From assembly GCA_030068525.1 (NCBI GenBank), contig JASJOS010000012.1, positions 1 to 64,000 on the forward strand: DNA of 64,000 bases. The letters run 5' to 3'. Shown piece by piece: positions 32,015-41,823 of this stretch (positions are counted from its first letter, which is position 1; each line of letters opens with the position of its first letter). Under the pieces are notes generated by a model. It was given only the letters and a program-made list of their open reading frames with translations, was not told the origin of the DNA and made no database searches. The stretch is from Xanthocytophaga flava (GTDB lineage Bacteria; Bacteroidota; Bacteroidia; Cytophagales; 172606-1). The position numbers were made by a program, and so were the translations under genes.

Positions 32015-34339
32015 TTATTTTCTCAGGATTTTCACTTCTACACGACGGTTTACATCCCGACCATTCAACTCGTGATCGTTTGTAGTGATAGGTTGTGTAA
32101 ATCCATAGCCGACAGCAGTCAAGCGCTTCTTATCTATACCTTTTTTAATCAGATAATTAACTACTGCCTGAGCACGTTTCTGAGATAAAAATTTATTCAC
32201 ATATGCTGTACCTAAATTATCTGTATGACCGCCTATCTCCATAATGATTCGTGGGTTACGCTTTAAAAACTCATAAAGCTTATCCAGCGCAAAGTTACTT
32301 TCAGGGCGCAGATCTGCACTATTAAAATCAAAGTAAACCCCACCCAATACAGCTTTAGCTCCTTCTTTTATGTCAATAGGGAATGCATAGGTAAGTACAG
32401 AACGTACATCGACCTGATTCAATGCCACAGAAGTTAAATCCTGATCTGTTACAAACTTATTTGTATTACCAGGACTTGGATAATTTAACACAACCAAATA
32501 TGGGAAGTAATTTTTCTGAGTAATCTCAATTACATAATTTGTTTGTTTTCCTGGTATAAATCCAAAATGATATACCCCATTAGCATCTGTTTTTGTTGAC
32601 AGGAAAGGTTTATTACTACTTTCCTCTCTGATCTCCACAAGAGCTCCAGCTAGGATACCAGCATTATCTCTTACTTCGCCATTGATAAGCAGAGAATCTG
32701 TCTCCACATATTTAACACGAACAAGATTTAAATTTTGTAGTACAATTCGTTGGCCGGCAGCAGTACGAATGGTATCAGGAATATCTATCTCAAAGTTTTT
32801 TACTATTTCAGCTCCTTCGCTTTCCGCCATTGGAATCTCAACATCATCTGTTAATACTACTTCTCCATTTTGTTTTCTTACTTCTACAGTATAAGTGTGT
32901 CCGGAACGAAGTTTTAAAGAATAGTTACCATCTGCACCCGATAAAGCACTACCTTTTACACCTAGTTTTCGCTGGGAATCAAAGTTAAGAATATAATCAC
33001 CTAACGGACGTTTTGTAGTTTTAATAACAACTTGTCCTTTTACCACAACATCATCATACATTTTGACCATGTAGATATCCTCCTGACCCATAGTCCCCTG
33101 ACGATTGGAGGTAATATATCCATTTTTCCCTGTGCTATCAGTAATAAAATAGATATCATCTCCAGGAGTATTTATTGGATACCCCATGTTGATTGGTTTA
33201 CTCCATGTACGGGTAAATGGCTCATATGTAGTTTTATATACATCATATCCTCCCATACTGTCATGGCCTCTGGATGAGAAAAATAAGGTCAAACCATCTT
33301 CAGACAAAAAAGGAGCATCTTCATCAGCATCTGTATTTACAATGTTAGGTAAACGTTCAGGTTCGCTCCATTTTGTTGTATCTTCTTCTTTGCGACGAGA
33401 AATCCATAAATCAAGATTACCGTTTTTATTATCCAGACTTGATGCAAAGTATACCACACTACCATCTTTAATGACAAATCCGTCTGGCTCAAATTTCTGT
33501 GTATTAGTAAACTTGGCAAAAGGTTTAGGTTTTGACCAAGTCCCTCCATTTAATACAGACTCATACAATGATCCAAATTTTGAGGATTTATAAACCAACA
33601 TTTTCTCATCATTATCATATAGCTGAACATTGGATGTATGTGTCTTTCTTTCATTTACCTGGCCGGTTAATAAAGAAGCACCACTCCAATGACTACCTTT
33701 TCCGCTGGTAGTATAGACATTCTCCCATCCATCACCACGAGGAGTAATTTCAGAAGGATTAGCAGGGCGACGAGAGGTAAAATACAAGGTTTGTTTATCC
33801 TTAGTCAACATAGGGCTGTGCTCTGAATATTCAGAATTAACCTCAGTACCCAGATTGACAATCTGATAATCAACTGGACTGCTAAGATAAGTCTTTCCAA
33901 ATTCAGCCTGAAGAATAAGAGTTTTTACAGCATCCTGACGACTATCATTTTTTCCAATTTCATCGTTCAGATATACACGATAAGAAGCAACTGCAGAATC
34001 AAACTGCAGATTAGCATGAAAAGCCCTTCCCAGCCAGTAGTAGTAATGTTTGTCCACATCAGCATCCAATTCTCTTGCTTTTCGCAAATAATCCAGAGAT
34101 TCTTTATTATTAAATAGTAGCAGATTGGTTACTCCAAGCCCAAAGTATGCATCAGCATTTTCTCCATTACTTGTATTAGCTTGTTTGTAGTATTCTAAAG
34201 CTTTGTGGTAATTCTCTTTGTCAAGAGCTTTATCCCCTTTCTTAACCAGTGACTTTGCACTTTGAGCAAAGGCCTGAAAACCTAAAAAGGAAAGCAAAAA
34301 AAGCAGTGAAGTAAGTTTGAGCGAGTATTGATTTTTCAT
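32015..34339 (-). CDS. PorE-like outer-membrane protein (TPR, PD40 propeller, CRD, OmpA)
   Basis: 774 residues. Signal peptide to about 26 (GFQAFAQ), then TPR repeats (about 27-125). A propeller of PD40/WD40-like blades follows (about 160-430; TLYFTSRRP, TLFFSSRGHDSMGGYDVY and GYITSNRQGTMGQEDIY are blade signatures). Carboxypeptidase-regulatory-like beta-sandwiches (about 430-620) and a C-terminal OmpA peptidoglycan-binding domain (about 655-774; FDFNSADLRPES, then GGHTDNLG and VNRRVEV) complete it. This is the domain order of PorE, a type IX secretion component linking the apparatus to the cell wall. Unlike some PorE proteins, no lipobox is present. Paralogues with this architecture exist, so PorE itself is not certain. 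Confidence 0.82.
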   Translation of the reverse strand: MKNQYSLKLTSLLFLLSFLGFQAFAQSAKSLVKKGDKALDKENYHKALEYYKQANTSNGENADAYFGLGVTNLLLFNNKESLDYLRKARELDADVDKHYYYWLGRAFHANLQFDSAVASYRVYLNDEIGKNDSRQDAVKTLILQAEFGKTYLSSPVDYQIVNLGTEVNSEYSEHSPMLTKDKQTLYFTSRRPANPSEITPRGDGWENVYTTSGKGSHWSGASLLTGQVNERKTHTSNVQLYDNDEKMLVYKSSKFGSLYESVLNGGTWSKPKPFAKFTNTQKFEPDGFVIKDGSVVYFASSLDNKNGNLDLWISRRKEEDTTKWSEPERLPNIVNTDADEDAPFLSEDGLTLFFSSRGHDSMGGYDVYKTTYEPFTRTWSKPINMGYPINTPGDDIYFITDSTGKNGYITSNRQGTMGQEDIYMVKMYDDVVVKGQVVIKTTKRPLGDYILNFDSQRKLGVKGSALSGADGNYSLKLRSGHTYTVEVRKQNGEVVLTDDVEIPMAESEGAEIVKNFEIDIPDTIRTAAGQRIVLQNLNLVRVKYVETDSLLINGEVRDNAGILAGALVEIREESSNKPFLSTKTDANGVYHFGFIPGKQTNYVIEITQKNYFPYLVVLNYPSPGNTNKFVTDQDLTSVALNQVDVRSVLTYAFPIDIKEGAKAVLGGVYFDFNSADLRPESNFALDKLYEFLKRNPRIIMEIGGHTDNLGTAYVNKFLSQKRAQAVVNYLIKKGIDKKRLTAVGYGFTQPITTNDHELNGRDVNRRVEVKILRK

Positions 34340-34780
34340 GTATAATGATATAATAAAAGATCAAAGAACAAATAAATAATTTATCCTTTTGAATTAAATT
34401 CAGTCTGATTACCAGGAAATTGAATCAAAAATTATTCTATAAAAAAATTTCTATAAATATTTTTTTTAATAATTTAATAGACTCATGCCTGTATAAAGTA
34501 CAGACACTTTCTTTCAAAAAAATATATTACCGCAAAAATCACAAATTTCTTACATAAAAGAAATAAAATCATATTTTATTCTCATAAAGAGCAAATTTGT
34601 AACCGCACAAATTGTTTTTTTGTGGTGTATAGAAGAAAATCTATTGTCTTTAGTCCTACATTTTCACTAAAATCCATATTATTTTCAGATACAACATTAG
34701 TGAAGATGCAAGTCAGACCATAATGCAAGAGATTACTTAGAGGAATTTAAATAAAAAAAAGACGCTCAGACACATAAAGT
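34340..34780. other. Intergenic region, AT-rich, no gene seen
   Basis: 441 bp with long A/T runs. It must hold the promoter of the leftward OmpA-family gene and the 3' end of the Anbu cluster. No hairpin with T tail, open reading frame or repeat that could be supported. Confidence 0.4.
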
Positions 34781-35623
34781 TCAAATAATGGGCTGAATAG
34801 AGACCTTATTTCTTAATAATGAACGAGCATCTCCACGAAATACGCCCTGAACAGGTGCGATCAGATTTGGATAAGCAGAAGAAGCAAGCAGAATATGTTG
34901 ATCGGCTACAACCAACCCTTCGGTAGGATCATACCCTCTCCACCCTGCTCCAGGTAAATATACTTCAACCCATGCATGCAAATAAGATTCATTTGTACCA
35001 TTACCAAGAAAATATCCGCTGGCAAACCGGGCCGCAATGCCTAACATACGACAAATATCAATCATCAAAACTGCCAGATCACGACACGATCCTTTTTTTA
35101 GTCGTAATGTTTCATCAGAGCTACGTGGAGACCCAAACTCATTAAACTCATAGACAAAATCCTGATTAATAGTCTCAGTGAGGTACATTAATAATCGTAA
35201 CGTACTTTGTTGTGATTTGCCGACACACTCCAATGCAAAGTTTTCTATTTTAGAATTCCGGTTGTCAGGCTTTAAATAAGGTTTTAACAGGGGATGGAGT
35301 TCTACAGGATAATGAAAGGGTAAATTACAGGTTTCAAAAGGATACAACACATAATCAAAAGGATTTGACCGAAATGTCTGAACTTCAAATTCTGTTTCAA
35401 TTAATAAATGATCCGTCAGGTCCTGAAAACAAGCCAGATAGATGGAGTTTCCTTCAATATCATTTGACCGGGAGAAAACAACTGGCTCGGGATTTATGTT
35501 TAGGGTAAAATTGAAAATTGTCTGATAAGGATAGGTAGGAGGGTGCACACATAAGATATGAGGCTCCAGGTAAACCATCTTTGAATAAGTATAATAGGTT
35601 TGGTGGTTAACTTTAAAATGCAT
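34781..35623 (-). CDS. Transglutaminase-like cysteine protease of the Anbu cluster
   Basis: 280 residues. The N-terminal beta domain (FKVNHQTYYTYSKMVYLEPH) is the Bacterial transglutaminase-like N region. The catalytic triad is Cys180 in KKGSCRDLAVLM, His216 in YLHAWVEVYLPGAGW and the Asp in YDPTEG. These enzymes cleave, or form, isopeptide/amide bonds. It is the fourth gene after ATP-grasp, alpha-E and Anbu, an arrangement known from many bacteria and predicted to make and break a small peptide or amide tag. Location cytosolic: no signal peptide. The Anbu stop codon lies 68 nt before its ATG. Confidence 0.88.
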   Translation of the reverse strand: MHFKVNHQTYYTYSKMVYLEPHILCVHPPTYPYQTIFNFTLNINPEPVVFSRSNDIEGNSIYLACFQDLTDHLLIETEFEVQTFRSNPFDYVLYPFETCNLPFHYPVELHPLLKPYLKPDNRNSKIENFALECVGKSQQSTLRLLMYLTETINQDFVYEFNEFGSPRSSDETLRLKKGSCRDLAVLMIDICRMLGIAARFASGYFLGNGTNESYLHAWVEVYLPGAGWRGYDPTEGLVVADQHILLASSAYPNLIAPVQGVFRGDARSLLRNKVSIQPII

Positions 35624-35691
35624 GAGAGGAGTCAGTTCAGGAATTTCAGATCAACAAAAAAAGAATAGTCACTTGAATCAGATACCAGCAA

Positions 35692-36432
35692 TTACTCTTC
35701 TTTGGGTAGTTCACATACATCAAAAACTTTATCTACCCATTCGTCTGGCAACTGGCCTATTGCATGTTTCAATAATTCGCTCCATGTTTTTGATGTTTCT
35801 TTTAATTCCTCTCTTTCAAGCCGGCAGTCCTTTATCTGAAAGCTTCCTTTTTCATACAGAATAATATCAAGAGGATAATCTACATCATTCACACTAACTT
35901 TTGTGGCATCAAAAGCAAGAAAACCTACCATCAAAGCATCTCTCATTGAAGTTTCATACCGCAACTGTCTATGTAATAATGGTTTTCCATAATTGGTATT
36001 TCCGATGATTACAAATGGAGTTCCAGGTCCAACTTCTACCCAATTTCCTTCCGGATACAATAGAAATAGTCTATGTTCATCATCATCTTCCAATTGTCCA
36101 CCCACAATAGCATGTAGATTAAAATACAATCCGGATTGATATAATGAATCTTTATCTTCACCCGCAACACGCTTTACCTGTTCTCCAAAAGCATTTACAG
36201 CCTTATATAGTCTATTAAATTTCCGATCCTGTTCTTTAATTACTTCATCAAAATAGGTGATAGCTTTATCTCGTACAGATCTGAGGCCGGAAGTCATAAT
36301 AAACATAGAATGCTTGCCAAACTGATGTACTGATACCTTTTTACCTGTAGAATATTCAGCTCCTGATGTTAAACGAGTATCAGCAATTGCCACTAATCCA
36401 GATTCTACCTTTATACCTAAACAAAAAGTCAT
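35692..36432 (-). CDS. Anbu (ancestral beta-subunit) proteasome-type peptidase
   Basis: About 246 residues from the ATG at 36432 (MTFCLGIKVESGLVAIADTR). The frame runs 17 codons upstream to 36483 but this would bury the catalytic Thr. The Ntn-hydrolase nucleophile is Thr2, as in proteasome beta subunits and HslV after removal of Met. Family hallmarks are I-A-D-T-R-L-T-S-G-A, the lysine near KKVSVHQFGKHSMFIMTSG (K33-like), and NYGKPLLHRQL near 160-170. Anbu forms a self-compartmentalised ring of uncertain substrate. It lies in the cluster with an ATP-grasp ligase, an alpha-E protein and a transglutaminase-like protease, its standard context. Confidence 0.9.
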   Translation of the reverse strand: MTFCLGIKVESGLVAIADTRLTSGAEYSTGKKVSVHQFGKHSMFIMTSGLRSVRDKAITYFDEVIKEQDRKFNRLYKAVNAFGEQVKRVAGEDKDSLYQSGLYFNLHAIVGGQLEDDDEHRLFLLYPEGNWVEVGPGTPFVIIGNTNYGKPLLHRQLRYETSMRDALMVGFLAFDATKVSVNDVDYPLDIILYEKGSFQIKDCRLEREELKETSKTWSELLKHAIGQLPDEWVDKVFDVCELPKEE

Positions 36433-36534
36433 AAAATTCAATATTAAATCTGTCTTAGAACCAGATGTTTGATATTCAAACAATTACCTGTCAAAACTAC
36501 TAAAATAGAAGTGTTTATTACTATATTACTTCCT

Positions 36535-37488
36535 TTAAATGGGTTTAATAGCAAAAAATGTGTGAAATATCTCCTCTCCTACCTCATTGTTTTTCATTTG
36601 AAATGTATCAATAAATTCATGGAGTCCTTTATCAAAAACTTCGTCAACAGAGGTAAACTCAATTTCAGAACGCAAACGACTCAGTTTCTTCTCAGCTTCA
36701 TTGCTATAACGCATACTTGAAGGGGTTCCGGAAATCTCTCGTAAGGAACTTTCTGCATATAATAAAGAATGCAACACAGAACGAGGAAACAACTTATCAA
36801 GAACCAGGAATTCAACAATATTTGCAGGTGTTATCTCTTTGTATTGCTGTCGAAACATATTGTAAGCACTGGCAGATTTTAATACAGATGACCATTGCAA
36901 AATATCTAAAGGAGAGCCTACCAGATTTGTATCTGGCAACAAAATGAAATACTTGACATCTACAAAACGGGATATTTTGTCAGCCCTTTCCAGAAAACGC
37001 CCAGCTCTCCCGAAATGCCAACCTTCACCACGTGTTACAGTAGAGTCTACAATACCAAAAAACAGCTGGCTTCCCATCTTTATTTCTTTGTAGAACTCCT
37101 GCAATGCCAGCAAATCCATCTGGTGATGAGAAGCCTCCTTTACACGCAAATAGGATTTATTGATATGCTCCCACATTTCTTTTGATAATGTCTCCCGAAT
37201 GGTACGGGCATTTTCCCTTGCATTATACAGGTTAGATATGATCGAATTGGGATTTCGCATATCAAATGTCATAAACCTCAACACATTATCGCGTGTGGGA
37301 ACATCAAAATATTCTTTAAAGAGCTTATCATCTGCCATTGTTATAACCAGAGGAGCCCACTGCTCAGATATCTCCGGTGGCAGATCAAACATCAAATGAA
37401 AATTAACATCTATAAAACGGGCATAATTTTCAGCCCGCTCAATATAACGATTGATCCAGTAGATAGAATTTGCGACTCTTGAAAGCAT
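36535..37488 (-). CDS. Alpha-E (DUF403) domain protein
   Basis: 317 residues, nearly all alpha-helical. The family start MLSRVANSIYWINRYIERAEN is followed by ARFIDVNFHLMF, RENARTIRETLSKEMW and, further on, GRFLERADKISRFVDVKYF. Always linked with circularly permuted ATP-grasp proteins and thought to bind or present the amino-acid or peptide substrate of the ligase. Located 91 nt downstream of the ATP-grasp gene and upstream of Anbu. Enzymatic activity not established for the family. Confidence 0.92.
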   Translation of the reverse strand: MLSRVANSIYWINRYIERAENYARFIDVNFHLMFDLPPEISEQWAPLVITMADDKLFKEYFDVPTRDNVLRFMTFDMRNPNSIISNLYNARENARTIRETLSKEMWEHINKSYLRVKEASHHQMDLLALQEFYKEIKMGSQLFFGIVDSTVTRGEGWHFGRAGRFLERADKISRFVDVKYFILLPDTNLVGSPLDILQWSSVLKSASAYNMFRQQYKEITPANIVEFLVLDKLFPRSVLHSLLYAESSLREISGTPSSMRYSNEAEKKLSRLRSEIEFTSVDEVFDKGLHEFIDTFQMKNNEVGEEIFHTFFAIKPI

Positions 37489-37579
37489 TGATTAGAAGTA
37501 CAGTTAAAAAATGTATAGATGATAAAACAACTATGGACTATCTATTCCAGCCCATGGTTAGTAACGGAAACTGACATAA

Positions 37580-39010
37580 TTAGTACAAAACCCAAGTGTC
37601 TTTGCTTCCACCTCCTTGGGAAGAATTTACAACTAACGAACCTTTGCGTAATGCAACCCGTGTTAATCCACCAGGAATCACCTCAATATTTTCTCCATAT
37701 AAAATATATGGTCTCAAATCTACATGTCGGCCTTCAAAATGATTCTCAACCATAGAAGGTACACGAGACAAGGATATAGTTGGCTGTGCAATATAGTTAC
37801 GCGGGTTCTGCTTAATTTTCATCCGGAACAACCGTTGTTGGGCCTTTGTTGATTTCGGTCCAATCAACATTCCATATCCTCCTGCTTCATTGGCTTCCTT
37901 CACTACTAATTTGTCAATGTTCTCCAAAACATATTGCATATCATTATCCTCTCCACAAATATATGTCTGAACATTAGGGATTATAGGGTCTTCATTCAAA
38001 TAATACTTAATAATACGTGGCACATAAGCATAGATTACTTTATCATCAGCCACCCCTGTTCCTGGTGCATTGGCCAATGCAACTCTACCCTTTTTATAAA
38101 CTTCAAATATTCCAGGTATACCCAGTAATGATTCTGGATTAAATACATTTGGATCTAAAAAGCTATCGTCAATACGGCGGTAAATCACATCTACAATCTG
38201 AAAACCTTTGGTAGTACGCATTTTCACATAACCATCATGGACAACAAGATCATTGTTTTCCACTAATTCTACTCCCATTTGCTGTGCCAGGTATGAGTGT
38301 TCAAAATAAGCGGAATTGTAACGTCCTGGAGTTAGTACAACTACTGTCGGAGAGGGATTATTGGAGATGTATTGCAGCATCTGCAATAATTGTGTTGGAT
38401 AATTGGATACAGGTTGTACACGTAGTCTTTCAAAAATTTCAGGGAATGAATGCTTAGAAATTTCACGATTTTCCAACATATATGACACACCAGATGGACA
38501 TCTTAGGTTGTCTTCAAGCACCATAAATGTACCATCATCTCCACGAATCAGATCAGTACCTGTAATATGGCACCACACACCTTTGGGAGGATTTATTCCT
38601 TCACATGGCTTTAAATAGCCTTTACACGATTCTACCAATTCACGAGGTACTATTCCATCTTTAAGAATTTTTTGATCATTATATACATCATCTAAAAATA
38701 AATTCAATGCAGTAATACGTTGCTTCAACCCTCTCTCCAATCGAGCCCATTCATCAGCCCGTATCATGCGTGGCACAATGTCAAAAGGCATTATACGTTC
38801 AGTACCTTCTCCATTATGGTACACATTGAAAGTAATCCCCATTTGCATCAGCGTTCTTTCAGCAGCATGCTGACGTTGAAGCAGTTCTCCTTTTGGCAAA
38901 TTTTCAATCTGTTGTTTGAAATATTCATAGTGGGGTCTTACCTTGCCATCTACTTCAAACATCTCGTCAAAAAAACCTTCTGTATGGTAGCTATCAAATA
39001 TAAAAGCCAT
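37580..39010 (-). CDS. Circularly permuted ATP-grasp amidoligase (DUF404/DUF407)
   Basis: 476 residues. The family start YHTEGFFDEMFEVDG and the HITGTDLIRGDDGTFMVLEDN stretch (about 145-165) place it among circularly permuted ATP-grasp proteins. Catalytic and Mg/ATP-binding residues lie in VIYRRIDDSFLDP (about 270) and NVQTY...DKLVVKEANEAGGYGM (about 350-385), with the closing ALRKGSLVVNSSQGGGSKDTW. Predicted to form a peptide-like or amide bond with ATP. First gene of the leftward Anbu cluster, so the promoter lies in 39011-39243; no clear box was found. Substrate unknown. Confidence 0.92.
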   Translation of the reverse strand: MAFIFDSYHTEGFFDEMFEVDGKVRPHYEYFKQQIENLPKGELLQRQHAAERTLMQMGITFNVYHNGEGTERIMPFDIVPRMIRADEWARLERGLKQRITALNLFLDDVYNDQKILKDGIVPRELVESCKGYLKPCEGINPPKGVWCHITGTDLIRGDDGTFMVLEDNLRCPSGVSYMLENREISKHSFPEIFERLRVQPVSNYPTQLLQMLQYISNNPSPTVVVLTPGRYNSAYFEHSYLAQQMGVELVENNDLVVHDGYVKMRTTKGFQIVDVIYRRIDDSFLDPNVFNPESLLGIPGIFEVYKKGRVALANAPGTGVADDKVIYAYVPRIIKYYLNEDPIIPNVQTYICGEDNDMQYVLENIDKLVVKEANEAGGYGMLIGPKSTKAQQRLFRMKIKQNPRNYIAQPTISLSRVPSMVENHFEGRHVDLRPYILYGENIEVIPGGLTRVALRKGSLVVNSSQGGGSKDTWVLY

Positions 39011-39243
39011 ATAACTGATTATTAATAAGGTTAGAATTTTTTATCATAGACAGGCCAAATTGCCTTTTTTGCTTATAAGTAAGCTAGCATATACTCGATC
39101 TGATTTATTGGCGAATAATAATTGAAATTTTGATTTAAGTCAACTATTCGAAACAATATCCAAGTTATTAATCAAAAAATAAAATAAAAACTCTATCAAA
39201 AGCATCCAAAAGCAAACATTATTCCAGACACCAATTTAAAACT

Positions 39244-39705
39244 ATGCCACAACAAATTGATCTTGAAAACTATCTGACATCTTTTCGCTTTCGCTGGAAA
39301 ATACAAATGCGCTGGTCAGACATGGATGAAATGAAGCACGTAAACAATGCTGTCTATCTGACGTATTTTGAAGAAGCTCGTTTACGGTATTTGCATGAAA
39401 CACTTCAGATTCCCTATCGGGATGTCGATACGCGTGTTATCATCGCACGTAATACAGTAGACTATATTCTGCCGCTTTTCTTTTTAGACGAGCCGTATTT
39501 GTATATTCGCTGTACCCATATAGGTACTAAAAGTTTTGAACTGGAACAAGTAATAGTCAATGAAAAAGATGGACAGAAAAAACTCATAGCTAAGGGTGGC
39601 ACAGTTATGGTTACTTACAACTATAAACTCAATCAATCAGTAGCTATACCAGATAGCTGGCGTGAGCAATTTTTACAACACGAGAAGTTTATCGAAACCA
39701 AATAA
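39244..39705 (+). CDS. Acyl-CoA thioesterase, 4HBT hotdog fold
   Basis: 153 residues. The family active-site stretch MRWSDMDEMKHVNNAVYLTYFEEAR with the conserved Asp is near 24-48, then the hotdog helix RLRYLHET. Strands VIIARNTVDYILPLFF and LEQVIVNEKDGQKKLIAKGGTVMV match the fold. It hydrolyses acyl-CoA or similar thioesters. Six nt before the lipid-kinase start, so the two genes are co-transcribed. Confidence 0.9.
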   Translation: MPQQIDLENYLTSFRFRWKIQMRWSDMDEMKHVNNAVYLTYFEEARLRYLHETLQIPYRDVDTRVIIARNTVDYILPLFFLDEPYLYIRCTHIGTKSFELEQVIVNEKDGQKKLIAKGGTVMVTYNYKLNQSVAIPDSWREQFLQHEKFIETK

Positions 39706-39711
39706 TCCTGC

Positions 39712-40599
39712 ATGCAACCCCAAAAACTACTTATAGTATTTAATCCTATTTCAGGAGATAATATAGATAAGGACGAAATCGAATTACTTATTAAAGTCTT
39801 TTGTGACGAAGAACGCATCGACTTTTCCATCTACAAAACCACAGCTGATCAAAAAAATGATCAAAAAGTTATCTTAAAATATATAGAAGATGAACACCCT
39901 GATGCAGTGGTAGCTGTTGGAGGAGATGGGACTGTAAGCCTGGTAGCAAACCTACTTATTGGGAAGCCTATTCCTATGGGCATTTTACCATTGGGGTCAG
40001 GCAATGGATTGTCTAAAGACCTGAAAATTCCTCAGGAAACAACAGAAGCCTTACACATAATCCAAAACTTTCAGATTCAAACCATTGATACACTTACTAT
40101 CAATGGACTTCCTTGTGTACACATTGGAGATATAGGTTTTAATGCAGTCATTGTAGACAGGTTTACAAAAGATGAAGGAAGAGGTCTTACAACATATGCC
40201 TGGAATACAGTAAAAGAATTTACAGACTATCAGCCCAAACAATACAAGGTAGTCACTGATAATGGAGAATTTGAAGGCACTGCCTTTATGATCGCATTTA
40301 CCAATGCTAATGCTTTTGGAAGTAATGCAACTATCAATCCCACTGGAATTATCAATGATGGACTATTTGAAATATGCATTATTAAAGAATTTCCAAAGCT
40401 GGAAGGAGTTGGAATCTTATATCGTCTTCTGGTAGGTGATATAGACCAGTCTATGCACTATGAAATTATTCAATGCACTAAAGCATCCATCAGCAATCCA
40501 GATTTAGAACTAATTCAGATTGACGGTGAACCAATTGATGCAACAGAAATTGTAGATATATCTATTAATCCAAGCAGTTTACATATCATTGTTCCCTAA
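39712..40599 (+). CDS. Diacylglycerol-kinase family lipid kinase (YegS/DagK-like)
   Basis: 295 residues. Nucleotide-binding VAVGGDGTVSLVAN near 65-78, then GILPLGSGNGLSKDL near 91-105 and the C-terminal IDGEPIDATEI. The N-terminal LLIVFNPISGDN is the family's first strand. It phosphorylates diacylglycerol or a related lipid such as undecaprenol or sphingolipid. Second gene of a two-gene unit with the thioesterase. Its stop TAA overlaps the convergent metallophosphoesterase end by 4 nt (40596-40599). Confidence 0.92.
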   Translation: MQPQKLLIVFNPISGDNIDKDEIELLIKVFCDEERIDFSIYKTTADQKNDQKVILKYIEDEHPDAVVAVGGDGTVSLVANLLIGKPIPMGILPLGSGNGLSKDLKIPQETTEALHIIQNFQIQTIDTLTINGLPCVHIGDIGFNAVIVDRFTKDEGRGLTTYAWNTVKEFTDYQPKQYKVVTDNGEFEGTAFMIAFTNANAFGSNATINPTGIINDGLFEICIIKEFPKLEGVGILYRLLVGDIDQSMHYEIIQCTKASISNPDLELIQIDGEPIDATEIVDISINPSSLHIIVP

Positions 40600-41738
40600 T
40601 TTAGCTTTTTTCTAAATACCTCCTGATGGCCTGCATAGCTATTTGCAGGTTCCAGCACATGCAACCATAATTCCTGGTTCTTATAATAATCTAGGCGAAA
40701 ACATCCTTTTTGCGCATGGGTAAATGAAGCCTTGCCACCCTTGTGTACAAAGGATGTTTTGCTCCCGGACCCACTTACAATGAAGTGATTATCATGCTGA
40801 TGAAAATATTGTAGGTTATGGTCATGACCTGCTGCATAAACAATATTTCTGTATTTCTTTACAATACTTAGTAATTTACGACGCATTCGCTTGTAAGGAG
40901 GAAATGACATATCTTCGTATGCACCAAAAAAACGTCTGTAAAGAGGGTAAAGTGATCCTGCAACCGGAAGCGGAAAATACAATTTACCATGTAGAGCGGT
41001 TAGCGGAAACAAATGATGCTTTAATGTAAATCTACCTCCATGCAAGGCATTACTAAACAAAGGATGGTGTCCAGCTATAATTACCTGTTTTTCAGCAAGC
41101 GACTCTAGTGCTTGTTCTAACAACTCATAAAAGTGCATTTCACTTTGTGCGTCACACCCTGCAGAAATCCCAATCGGCTTATAACCTCTTTGTACCCACC
41201 ATTGCGTATTGATCACTATCAAATACAAATTCTCATGTAGCCTAATTGTTTTCGGTCCCGGACATCCATTTGAAGGCAAGAAAACATCTATTCTATTGGT
41301 ATAGTCCTCTATATATTTTTCCTGCCTGGTTACATATTCAAAACCATTTGCTCTACCTCGATTCCAGTCATGATTTCCGGAAAGAAAAATGAGTCTCCCG
41401 TCAAAATTCTTGAACAAATCCAACTGAGCGGTCAGTCTGTCTTCCGATATTTTACGCAATGCACTATGTTTATCTGGTAGTCCTTTAGGATACACATTAT
41501 CTCCCAAAAAAATCACAGTAAGATCTTGTTTGTATATACTTATCTGTTCATGAATCAGATGAAGTATAGGATCCTTTCCATCCAGATTGGGATGTCCTGC
41601 ATCTCCTATCAGTAATATAGAATGGATTAACAAATCTGTTTGAGGAGGCGCTTGCTGCTGCCACCCATGTTCTGTTTCACTGTAATAAGGTAGTCTGCTA
41701 TACCAAAAATCCCGATCCCGTAAAAAAGTAAAAGGCAT
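40596..41738 (-). CDS. Calcineurin-like metallophosphoesterase
   Basis: About 380 residues from the ATG at 41738 (MPFTFLRDRDF). A TTG at 41774 is the other possible start but is less likely. Metal-binding pattern: D-x-H changed to LLIGDAGHPN, GDNVYP, LSGNHDWNRG (the invariant GNHD), then AGHHPLFSN and AAGHDHNLQYF. Family members hydrolyse phosphodiesters or UDP-glucose/ATP-like compounds. Cytosolic, no signal peptide seen. A possible structured leader lies upstream. Confidence 0.88.
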   Translation of the reverse strand: MPFTFLRDRDFWYSRLPYYSETEHGWQQQAPPQTDLLIHSILLIGDAGHPNLDGKDPILHLIHEQISIYKQDLTVIFLGDNVYPKGLPDKHSALRKISEDRLTAQLDLFKNFDGRLIFLSGNHDWNRGRANGFEYVTRQEKYIEDYTNRIDVFLPSNGCPGPKTIRLHENLYLIVINTQWWVQRGYKPIGISAGCDAQSEMHFYELLEQALESLAEKQVIIAGHHPLFSNALHGGRFTLKHHLFPLTALHGKLYFPLPVAGSLYPLYRRFFGAYEDMSFPPYKRMRRKLLSIVKKYRNIVYAAGHDHNLQYFHQHDNHFIVSGSGSKTSFVHKGGKASFTHAQKGCFRLDYYKNQELWLHVLEPANSYAGHQEVFRKKLN

Positions 41739-41823
41739 AATATACTTTATTGAATTGACATAATACCGTAGCAAACACTTCTACAAAATGTATTCCTCAT
41801 CATTCTGCGAATGTATAAAAATC

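Noticed and set aside
33186-33593. 135-codon frame antisense to the PorE-like gene
   Set aside because: It lies entirely inside a gene whose blade repeats are evident; no independent evidence of coding.
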